This document shows positions 25,290-36,253 of a stretch of DNA of 64,000 nucleotides, one piece after another; position 1 is the first letter of the stretch, and every line of letters begins with the position of its first letter. The stretch spans positions 80,392,414 to 80,456,413 of the forward strand of contig NC_135715.1 of NCBI RefSeq assembly GCF_964656455.1, read 5' to 3'. Position numbers and translations under genes: made by a program. This stretch comes from Halichoerus grypus (lineage: Eukaryota > Chordata > Mammalia > Carnivora > Phocidae). The notes beneath the pieces were generated by a model, which saw only the letters and a list, made by a program, of their open reading frames with translations, was not told the DNA's origin and ran no database searches.

Positions 25290-27592
25290 GATTTCATTCC
25301 AAATCTTGTGAGATGTCTCGGTCCTCCTGGGAGATTGACTCTTCGTCCCTGGGCACCCATCCAAACCTCCGAGACCTCGCAGACCAAAGCTCGTGAGATC
25401 ATGCCCAACTCTCGTCCAGACGTGGGCAAAAACTCGTGATGTTTCACGGAGCTCAGGCATGATTTCACTCCAAATCTCCAGCCCACACTGAAATCTCGCT
25501 CCTTCTTGGGCGAAATCCCATGGGATCTCACGAACTCAAGGAGATTTCACTCCAAATCTCGTGGGCTCACATCCAAATCTCGCTCCATCTTCTGGAAATC
25601 TCGTGAGAGAGCATGGAGCTCTGGTGTGGTTTCACTCCAAATCTCATGAGACCTCAGCCAAATCACACCCAGAGTTGGGGGAAATCCCGAGAGATCTCAT
25701 GCAGCCTGGGGAGATTTGACCCCAAGTCCCACCAGTTTGCAACCATGCCTCCAAGACCCAGATTCGAAATCTCGTGAGCTCTTGACGAAATCTCACCCAG
25801 ATTGGCGTGAAATCTCGTGAGATTATACAGACCTCAGGCGAGATTTCACTCCATATCATGTGAGCTCACATCCAAATCTCACTCCGTCTTGTGGTAATCT
25901 CATGAGAAAGCATGGAGCTCGGGTGTGATTTCACTCCACATCTCCAAATCTCATGAGATCGCCCCCAAATCACACCCAGATTTGGGGAAAACAGCAGAGA
26001 TCTCTCGGAGCTCTGGCAGATTTCACCCCAAATCCCACCAGGTTGCAACCATGCCTCCGAGACTCAGAGTCGAAATCTCGTGAGAGATCACCCAGATGTC
26101 ACCCCAACTTGGGTGAAATCTCGTGAGATTTCATGGAGTTTGGGCGAGATTTCACTCCAAATCTCGTGAGATCTCACGGAGCTCGAGAGAGATTAACTCC
26201 GAATCCCTGAGCCCCATCCAAACCTCCGAGACCTCCCAGTCCAAAATGCGAGAGATCACGTCCAAATCTCACACGGACTTGGGAAACACCTTGATTAATT
26301 TCACGGAGTTTCGGCGAGATTTCACTCCAAATCATATGCGATCTCATCGAAATCTCGCTCCTTCTTTGGCGAAATGTCGTGAGATATAACGGAACTCGAC
26401 AAGATTTCATTCCAAATCTCGTGAGCTGGCATCCAAATCTGACTCCGACTTGTCGAAATCTCGAGAGAGAGCATGGAACTCGGGTGTGATTCCACTCCAA
26501 TTCTCCTGACATCTCACGCAAATCTCCATTTTTTTTTAAATCTCATGTAATCTCATGGAAATTACGAAATTTCCCTCTAAAAGTCATGAGCTCGCATCCA
26601 AATGCTGCACTGTTTTTTCCAAAACTCTTGAGAACTCTCGGATTCGGACATGATTGCACCACAAATCTCATGAGATCTCACCCACATCTCACCCCAACTT
26701 GGGTGGAATCTCATGAGATTTCATGGAGTTTGGGTGAGATTTCACTCCAAATCTCGTGAGATCTCACGGAGCTCGAGAGAGACTAACTCCGAATTCCTGA
26801 GACCCATCCAAACCTCCGAGACCTCCCAGTCCAAAGGACGAGAGATCAAGTCCAAGCATCACCCAGTCTTGGGAAACATCTCGATTAATTTCACGGAGTT
26901 TGGGCGAGATTTCACTCCAAATCACATGCGATCTCATGGAAACCTCGCTCCTACTTTTGTGAAACGTCGTGATATCTCACGGAACTCGATGAGATTTCAT
27001 TCCAAATCTCGTGAGCTTGCACCTAAATCTCGCTTCAACTTGTAGTAATCTCGTGAGAGAGCATGGAGCTCAGGTGTGATTGCACTCCAAATCTCATGAC
27101 ATCTCACGCAAATCTCACTCCATTTTTTTTCAAATCTCATGTAATCTCTTGGCTATCATGAGATTTCCCTCCAAAACTCGTGAGCTCGCATTCAAATGCC
27201 GCAATGTCTTTTCAAAATCTCATGAGAAATCTAGGAGTCGGACATGATTGCACCCCAAATCTCATGTGATCTCAGCCAAATCTCGCCCTTCCAGGGTGAA
27301 ATCACGTGAGATCACACAAGCTTCCATTGAGAGTCAACCCAAAACCTGAACGAGCATCCAAGCCTCCAAGACAAAGACCTCACAGTCCAAATCTCGTGAG
27401 GTCTCACCCAAATCTTGCCCAGACTTGGGCCAAACCCCAAGACATCTCTCAGAGCTCAGGGGAGATTTCACACAAATCCTGCCCCCTTTCCATCATGCCT
27501 CCGAGACGCAAAGTCCAAATCTCATGAGACCTCGCCCAAATCTCACCCACACTCGGGCGAAATCTCGTGAGATTTCATGGAGTTTGGGTGAG
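25290..27592 (+). repeat. Satellite A higher-order unit 2 (~2.3 kb)
   Basis: Second copy. The 'gtcccaccagtttgc' landmark is at 25726 and the paired modules are at 26123 and 26713. A by-eye comparison of a 200-bp block with unit 1 (from 23561) shows about ten differences, so the copies are roughly 95% alike. Confidence 0.82.
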
Positions 27593-29098
27593 ATTTCATT
27601 CCAAATCTCGTGAGATGTCACGGTCCTCCCAGGAGATAGACTCCTCCTCCCTGGGCACGCATCCAAACCTCTGAGACCTTGCAGTCCAAATCTCGTGAGA
27701 TCACACCCAAATCTCGTCCAGACGTGGGCAAAAACTGATGATGTTTCACGGAGTTCAGGCATGATTTCACTCCAAATCTCCAGGCCTCACTGAAATCTCG
27801 CTCCTTCTTGGGTGAAATCCCAGGAGATCTCACGAACTCAACGAGATTTCACTCCAAATCTCGTGGGCTCACATCCAAATCTCGCTCCGTCTTTTGGAAG
27901 TGTGTTGAGAGAGCATGGAGCTCCGGTGTGGTTTCACTCCAAATCTCATGAGACCTAACCCAAATCACACCCAGAGTTGGCGGAAATCCCGAGAGATCCC
28001 ATGCAGCCTGGGGAGATTTGACCCCAAGTCCCACCAGTTTGCAACCATGCCTCCAAAACCCAGATTCGAAATCTCGTGAGCTCTCGACGAAATCTCACCC
28101 CGATTGGCGTGAAATTTCGTGAGATTTCACGGACCTCGGGCGAGATTTCACTCCATATTATGTGAGCTCACATCCAAATCTCACTCCGTCTTGTGGTAAT
28201 CTCATGAGAAAGCATGGAGCTCGGGTGTGATTTCACTCCACATCTCCAAATCTCATGAGATCGCCCCCGAATCACACCCAGATTTGGGCAAAACACCAGA
28301 GATCTCTTGGAGCTCTGGCAGATTTCACCCCAAATCCCACCAGGTTGCAACCATGCCTCCGAGACTCAGAGTCGAAATCTCGTGAGAGATCACCCAGATG
28401 TCGCCCCAACTTGGGTGAAATCTCGTGAGATTTCATGGAGTTTGGGCGAGATTTCACTCCAAATCTCATGAGATCTCACGGAGCTCGAGAGAGATTAACT
28501 CTGAATCCCTGAGCCCCATCCAAACCTCCGAGGCCTCCCAGTCCAAAATGCGAGAGATCACGTCCAAATCTCACCCAGACTTGGGAAACATCTCGATTAG
28601 TTTCCCAGAGTTTGGGCGAGAATTCACTCCAAATCACATGGGATCTCATCGAAATCTCGCTCCTTCTTTGGCGAAATGTCGTCAGAAATCACGGAACTCA
28701 ACGAGATTTCATTCCAAATCTCGTGAGCTGGCACCCAAATCTGACTCCGACTTGTCGAAATCTCGTGAGAGAGCATGGAGCTCGGGTGTGATTGCACTCC
28801 AATTCTCATGACATCTCACGCAAATCTCCGGTTTTTTCAAATCTCATGTAATCTCATGGAAATTACGAAATTTCCCTCTAAAAGTTGTGAGCTCGCATCC
28901 AAATGCCGCACTGCCTTTCCAAAACTCTTGAGAAATCTCGGAGTCGGACATGATTGCATCCCAAATCTCGTGAGATCTCACCCAAATCTCGCCCCAATTT
29001 GGGTGAAATCTCATGAGATTTCATGAAGTTCAGGTGAGATTTCACTCCAAATCTCGTGAGATCTCACGGAGCTCGAGAGAGACTAACTCCGAATCCCT
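27593..29098 (+). repeat. Satellite A higher-order unit 3, truncated
   Basis: Third copy, landmark at 28028 (2302 bp after unit 2) and module at 28425. It stops about 1.5 kb into the period at 'cgagagagactaactccgaatccc', where satellite C begins. The missing third of the unit is not seen further on. Confidence 0.82.
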
Positions 29099-29890
29099 TT
29101 GGAACGGCAATGTTAGCTAAAGCGCAGTAACTCTACAGCATTGATTCTTGGTTTTAGTAGCCTGGTAGGCGAATGAGCTGTAGCTGGGATTCTTTACAGG
29201 CTTGTTTCTTTCAAGTCAGTGTTGAGCATGGAGCATTCCAAGCACACATGGAGCAGTAGTGTTAGCTTCAGGGAGCAAGAGCTGAGTCCAGAGGTGTCTT
29301 CTGCCTGGACCTGTTTCTCCCTCGGTTTCACGTATGGAACCCGTTCCCCAGGCTCTCACCCACGGTACCCTGTATACTGCTTCCTCCATCTAGAGGTCGA
29401 TGGTAACTAAAGCACGATTTCTCTACCGTGTTGTTTCTTCGAGTTAGAACGCTAGTGATTAGACTTCAATCCAGAAGTGGGGCCCCAGTGCTAGCTTGAG
29501 GAAACACATGGGGAGTCGTGTTCTGCCTTCTGCTGGGGCCTGAGTCTCATGCGCAAAAGTTTTGGACTCCCTTGCAGTGCTCTCACCCACACACACAGCA
29601 AAATGCTTCCACCCTCAGGAGCGGCTGTTTTAGATGAAGCACGGATTCTCTACTGAGTTTTTCCTTCGAGTTAGGTGGCTGATTATAAGCCTGCACGTGC
29701 ACCCGGGGCAACGGTACTAGCCCCATAACCATGATGTGAGTTGAGAGCTGCCTTCCGCTCCGGCCTGTTTCTCCCTCGATTTTATGTATGGAACCCATTC
29801 CCCAGGCTCTCAGCCACAGTACACTGTAAACTGCTTCCTCCCACAGACCAGTCGGTGGTAGCTAAATCACGGTTTCTCTACAGTGTTGTT
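29099..29890 (+). repeat. Satellite C left edge, diverged relative of the higher-order unit
   Basis: This stretch is collinear with about 36700-37470, the last part of higher-order unit 1. It has the same hybrid join 'cctggtaggcgaatgagctg', the same 'gtaccctgtatactgcttcctcc' and the same monomer order. By eye it differs at roughly one position in ten. It starts mid-monomer at the junction with satellite A. The 63-codon frame at 29219 is not a gene. Confidence 0.82.
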
Positions 29891-32800
29891 CCTTTGAGGG
29901 AGGTGCCTGGAACCTAGGCCTACATGCAAACATGCAGGACGAGTGCTAGCTTCATGAAACTGGAGCTGATTCAAGAGCTGCCTTCTGGACGAAGGCTTTT
30001 CTCTCTCGGAGTGAATTATGGGACCATTTCCCAGGCTCTCACTCACACACAGTGAAAATATTTCGACCCACTGGAACAGCGATGCTAGCTAAAGCACGGT
30101 CCCTCTACAGTGTTGATTCTTTGAGTTAGAATGCTAGCGATAAGACTTCCATGCAAAAGTGGGGCCGCATTGCTAGCTTCATGAAAGAAGTGGGGAGTCA
30201 TGTTCTGCCTTCTGCTGGGACCTGAGTCTCACACGGAAAATGCTTTTGGACTCAGTTGCAGTGCGCTCACGCATGCACACAGCAAAATGCTTCCAGCCTC
30301 AGGAATGCCTATTTTTGCTGAAGCAGGAATTCTCTACAGAGTTGTTCCTTCCACTTAGGTGGTTGGCTTTAGGCCTGCAGGCACACAAGGTGCAATGGCA
30401 CTAGCCTCATAAACAAGAGGTGAGTTGACAGCTGTCTTCTGCACCGGCCTGTTTCCCCCTTGATTTTATGTATGGAACCCTTCCCCAGGCTCTCACCCAC
30501 AGTGCAGCGTAAACTGCTTCCTCCCACAGAGAGGTCGATGGTAGCTAAAGCACGGTTTCAGTACACTATTGTTTCTTCGAGTTAGAACGCAAGCGATTAG
30601 ACTTCAATGCAAAAGTGGGGTGGCAGTGCTAGCTTGATGAAACAAGTGGGAAGTCGTGTGCTGCCTTCTGCAGCGGCCTGAGGCTCCCTCGAATTAGGTT
30701 TGGGACACACTTGCAGTACTCTCACGCACGCATACAACAAAATGCTTCCACACTCAGGAGCGGCTGTTTTAGCTGAAGCATGGATTCTCTACCGAGTTTT
30801 TCTTTGGGTTAGGTGGCTGACTTTAAGCCTGCACACTCACCCGGGACAACGGTACTAGCCCCATAACTATGATGTGATTTGTGAGCTTTCTTCTGTACCG
30901 GCCTGTCTCTAACCTGATTTTACGAAATGGAACCAATCCCGTGGCTCTCACCCACAGTACACGCTAAACTGCTTCCTCCCACAGAGAGGTCGTCAGAAGC
31001 TAAAACACTGTTGCTGTACACTGTTGTTTCTTCGAGTTAGAACGCCAGTGATTAGACTTCCATGCAAAAGTAGGGCCGCAGTGCTAGCTAAATCAAACAC
31101 ATGGGGAGTCTTGGTCTGCCTTTTGCTGGGGCTTGAGTCTCACTCGTAAAAAGCTTTGGACTCCCTTGCAGTGCTCTCACGCACACACACAACAAAGTGC
31201 TTCCACCCTTAGGAGCGGCTGTTTTCGCTGAAGCATGGATTCTCTACTGAGTTTTTCCTTCGAGTTAGGTGGCTGACTTTCACCCTGCACGCACCCCCAG
31301 GGCAACTCAACTAGCTCCATAACCATGATGTGATTTGTGAGCTGCCTCCTGTACCGGCCTGTCTCTACCCCGATTTTACGAAATGGAACCAGTCCGTGGC
31401 TCTCACCCACATTACACCCTAAACTGCTTCCTCACACAGAGAAGTCGTCGGAAGCTAAAACACTGTTTCTGTACACTGTTGTTTGTTCGAGTTAGAACCC
31501 TAGCGATTAGACTTCAAATCAAAACTAGGGCCGCAGTGCTACTTAAATCAATCACATGGGAGGTCTTGTTCTGCCTTTTGCTGAGGCCTGAGTCTCACTC
31601 GTAAAAAGGTTTGGACTCCCTTGCAGTGCTCTCAAACGCGCACACAACAAAATGGTTCCACCCTCAGGAGCGGCTGTTCTCGCTGAATCACGGATTCTCT
31701 ACCGAGTTTTTCCTTCGAGTTAGGCGGCTGATTTTAAGCCTGCATGCACCCCTGGGCTAACGCTACTAGCCCCATAACCATGATGTGATTTGTGAGCTGC
31801 CTTCTGTACCGGCCTGTCTCTACCCCGATTTTACGAAATGGAACCCATCCACAGGCTCTCACCCTCAGTTCACCCTAAGCTGCTTCCTCCCACAGAGAGG
31901 TTGTTGGAAGGTAAAACACTCTTTCTGTACACTGTGTGTCTTCGAGTTAGAATGCTAGCAATTAGTCTTCCATGCAAAAGTAGGGCCGCAGTGCTAGCTA
32001 AATCAAAAACACGGGGAGTCTTGTTCTGCCTTTTGCAGGGGCATGAGTAGCACTCGTAAAAAGCTTTGGACTCCCTTGCAGTGCTCTCACGCACGCACAC
32101 AACAAAATGCTTCCACAATCAGGAGCGGCTGTTTTCACTGAAGTACGCATTCTGTACCGAGCTTTTCCTTCGAGTTAGGTGGCTGACTTTCAGACTGCAC
32201 GCACACCCGGGGCAACGGTACTAGCCCCATAACCATGATGTGATTTGTGAACTGCCTTCTGTACCGGCCTGTCTCTACCCCGATTTTACGAAATGGAACC
32301 CATTCCCAGGCTCTCACCCACAGTATACCCTAAACTGCTTCCTCCCACAGAGAGGTCGTCGGAAGGTAAAACACTGTTTCTGTACACTGCTGTTTCTTCA
32401 CGTTAGAACGCTAGCGATTAGACTTCCATGCAAAACTAGGTCCGCAGTGCTAGCTAAATCAAACGCACGGGGAGTCTTGTTCTGCCTTTTGCTGGGGCCT
32501 GATTCTCACTCGTAAACAGCTTTGGACTCCCTTGCAGTGCTCTCACGCATGCACACAACAAAATGCCTCCAGCCTCAGGAGCGGCTGTTTTCGCTGAAGC
32601 ATGGATTCTCTACCGAGTTTTTCCTTCGAGTTAGGTGGCTGACTTTCAGCCTGCACGCACACCCGGGGCAACGGTACTACCCCATAACCATGATGTGATT
32701 TGTGAGCTGCTCTCTGTACCGGCCTGTCTCTACACTGATTTTACAAAATGGAACCAGTCCCGTGGTTCTCACCCACAGTACACCCTAAACTGCTTCCTCA

Positions 32801-33704
32801 CACAGAGAGGTCGTCGGAAGCTAAAACACTGTTTCTGTACACTGTTGTTTCTTAGAGTTAGAACGGTAGTGATTAGACTTCCATGCAAAAGTAGGGCCGA
32901 GGTCCTAGCTAAATCAAACACACTCGGAGCCTTGTTCTTCCTTTTGCAGGGGCTTGAGTCGCACTCGGAAAAATGTTTGGACTTCCTTGCAGTGCTCTCA
33001 TGCACGCACACAACAAAATGATTCCACCCTCAGGAGTGGCTGTTTTCGCTGAAGCACGGATTCTCTACCGACTTTTTCCTTGGAGTTAGGTGGCTGATTT
33101 TCAGCCTGCACGCACCCCCGGGGCAACGATACTAGCCCTATAACCATGATGTGATTTGTGAGCTGCCTTCTGTACCGGCCTGTCTCTACCCCGATTTTAC
33201 GAAATGGAACCCATCCCCAGGCTCTCACCCACAGTACACCCTAAACTGCTTCCTCCCACAGAGAGGTCGTTGGAAGCTAAAACACTTTTTCTGTACACTG
33301 CTGTTTGTTCGATTTAGAACCCTAGGGACGAGACTTCCATGCAAAACTAGGACCGCAGTCCTACCTAAATCAACCACCCCGGGATTCTTGTTCTGACTTT
33401 TGCAGGGGCCTAAGTCTCACTCATTAAAAGTTTTGCACTACCTTGCAGTGCTCTCACGCACACACACAACAAAGTGATTCCACTCTTAAGAGCGGCTGTT
33501 TTCGCTGAAGCACGGATTCTCTACCGAGTTTTTCCTTCGAATTATGTGGCTGATTTTCAGCCTACACACATCCCCGGAGCAGCGTTACTAGGCCCATAAA
33601 CATGATGTGATTTGTGAGCTGCCTTCAGTACCGGCCTGTCTCTCCCTCGATTTTACGAAATGTAACCAGTCCCGTGGCTCTCACTCACAGTACACCCTAA
33701 ACTG
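29891..33704 (+). repeat. Satellite C, ~228-bp monomers, mostly 455-bp dimers
   Basis: Two related monomer types alternate: one with 'ctaccgagtttttccttcgagttaggtggctg', the other with 'gttgtttcttcgagttagaacgctagcgattag' (only short parts quoted). Both share cttcgagttag. The landmark 'aaactgcttcctc' recurs near 30967, 31419, 31877, 32333, 32787 and 33246, a period of about 455 bp. Copies are visibly diverged from each other, unlike the units from 33705 on. ORFs here are repeat by-products. Confidence 0.88.
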
Positions 33705-36206
33705 CTATCTCCCACACAGAGGTCGACGGTAGCTAAAGCACGGTTTCTCTTCAGTGTTGTTTCTCCGAGTTAGAACGCTTGCTCTTAGACTTCCCTGCAA
33801 AAGTGGGGCCGCAGTGCTAGCTTCAGGAAACAAGTGGGGAGTCGTGTTCTGCCTTCTGCCGGGGCCTGAGTCCCACACGGGAAATGGTTCTGCGCTCACT
33901 TGCAGTGCGCTCACGCATGCACACAGCAAAATGCGTCCACCCTCGGGCATGGCTACTTTAGCCGAAGCAGGAATTCTCTACAGAGTTGTTCCTTTGAGTT
34001 CGGTGGTTGGCTTTAGGCCTGCAGGCACACCCGGGGCAAGGGTACTAGCCTCATAAACAAGAGGTGAGTTGAGAGCTGCCTTCCGCTCCGGCCTGTTTCT
34101 CACTCCATTTCACGTATGGGACCCTTTCCCCGGGCTCTCATACACGAGCACTGTCAAATTCCTCTGGCTTCAGGAACGGCAATGTTAACTAAAGCGCAGT
34201 AACTCTATAGCATTGATTCTTGGTGTTAGTAGCCTGGTAAGTAGGCATCCAGGCACACAGGGTACAGCAGTGCTAATCTCCTAAAACAAGAGGGGAGTCG
34301 ACAGCAGCCTTCCTTACAGGCCTGCTTCTCACTCCGAGTTACGTTTAGGTTCCACTTCTCATGCTTTCCCGAAAACACACAATCGAGGAAGTGCACGCTC
34401 AGGAAGGGCGATCTTTGCTGACGCACGGGTTCTCTACAGTTTTGTTCCTTTGCGTTGGGTGGATGGCCCTTAGGACTCCACGCACACACGGGAGAGCCGA
34501 TCTAGTTTCCCGAAACAAGAGTTGAGTCGATAGGTGCCTTCTGCCCATGCTTATTTCTCCCTCGGAATTCTGCTGGGACTCATTCCCCAGGTTTGCACTC
34601 AAGCAGAGTTGAACATGCTGCCACCCTGTGGCGAGGCGAATGAGCTGAAGCTGGGATTCTTGACCGGCTTCTTTCTGCCAAATCAGTGTGGAGCACTTAG
34701 CATTCCTATGCACACATGGAGCAGTAGTGGTAGCTTCAGGTAACAGGAGCTGAGCCGAGAGGTGCCTTCTGGGCCGGACTTCTTCTCCCTCGGTTTCACG
34801 TAAGGAACCCGTTCCCCAGGCTCTCACCCACGGTAGCCTGGAAACTGCTTCCTCCCTCAGAGACGTGGATGGCAGCTAAAGCACGATTTCTCTACCGTGT
34901 TGTTTCTTCGAGTTAGAACGCTAGCGATTAGACTTCCATGCAAAAGTGGGGCCGCAGAGCTAACTTCATGAAACAAGTGGGGAGGCGTGTCCTCCCTTCT
35001 CCCGGGGCCTGAGTCTCACACGGAAAATGGTTTGGGACTCCATTGCACTTCTCTCACGCATGCACACAGCAAAATGCTTCCAGCCTCAGGAATGCCTATT
35101 TTCGCTGAAGCAGGAATTCTCTACAGAGTTGTTCCTTCGACTTAGGTGCTTGGCTTTAGGCCTGCAGGCACACCCGGGGCAAATGCACTAGCCTCGTAAA
35201 CAAAAGGTGAGTTGACAGCTGCCTTCTGCACTGGCCTGTCTCTCCCTCGATTTTACCTATGGAACCTGTCCCCAGGCTGTCACCCACAGTGCGGCGCGAA
35301 CTGCTTTCTCACACAGAGAGGTCGACGGTAGCTAAAGCACGCTTTCTCTCCACTGTTGTTTCTTCGAGTTTGAACGCTAGTGATTAGACTTCCAGGCAAA
35401 AGTGGGGCCGCAGTGCGAGCTTCATGAAACAAGTGGGGAGTCGTGTTCTGCTTTCTTCCGGGGCCTGAGTCTCACACAGGAAATGGTTTGGGACTCAGTT
35501 GCAGTGCGCTCACGCTTGCACACAGCAAAATGCGTCCACCCTCAGGCATGGCTATTTTATTTATTTATTTATTTTTTTGCTAGAATAATGGGTTTTTCTT
35601 TTCTTTTTTTTTTTAATTTTTTTATTGTTATGTTAATCCCCATACATTACATCATTAGTTTTTGATATAGTGTTCCATGATTCATTGTTTGTGCATAACA
35701 CCCAGTGCTCCATGCAGAACGTGCCCTCCTCAATACCCATCACCAGGCTAACCCATCTTCCCACCCCCCTCCCCTCTAGAACCCTCAGTTTGTTTTTCAG
35801 AGTCCATCGTCTCTCATGGTTCTTCTCCCCCTCCGATTTCCCCCCCTTCATTCTTCCCCTCCTGCTACATTCTTCTTCTTCTTTTTTTCTTTCTTAACAT
35901 ATATTGCATTATTTGTTTCAGAGGTACAGATCCGAGATTCAACAGTCTTGCACAATTCACAGTGCTTACCAGAACACATACCCTCCCCAGTGTCCATCAC
36001 CCAGTCACCCCATCCCTCCCACCCCACCCCCCACTCCAGCAACCCTCAGTTTGTTTCCTGAGATTAAGAATTCCTCATATCAGTGAGGTCATATGATACA
36101 CGTCTTTCTCTGTTTGACTTATTTCGCTCAGCATAATACCCTCCAGTTCCATCCACGTCGTTGCAAATGGCAAGATCTCATTCCTTTTGATGGCTGCATA
36201 ATATTC

Positions 36207-36253
<47 letters not shown>

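Noticed and set aside
22620..28811. Many overlapping frames with FHSKSREISRSS-like proteins in satellite A
   Set aside because: The amino-acid strings are translations of the aaatctcgtgagatctcac-type repeat. A period not divisible by three opens several frames on both strands.
33768..33780. RNA polymerase III B box at ttcgagttag
   Set aside because: It lacks the leading GG and trailing CC of a functional B box, and no A box lies at a proper distance.
33768..33785. CENP-B box in the 228-bp satellite (ttcgagttagaacgct)
   Set aside because: The TTCG start, an internal A and a downstream CG are present, but spacing is one base too long and the required CGGG is not there. It is a near miss only.
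34399..34827. 142-codon minus-strand frame repeated in every 3.73-kb unit
   Set aside because: It recurs because the unit is repeated. It spans several 228-bp monomers, has no recognisable domain, and conservation between units matches that of surrounding non-coding satellite.
35670..36086. Small plus-strand frames (60-81 codons) repeated in each unit
   Set aside because: They lie antisense to the L1 3' UTR and ORF2 end and are identical only because the unit is amplified.
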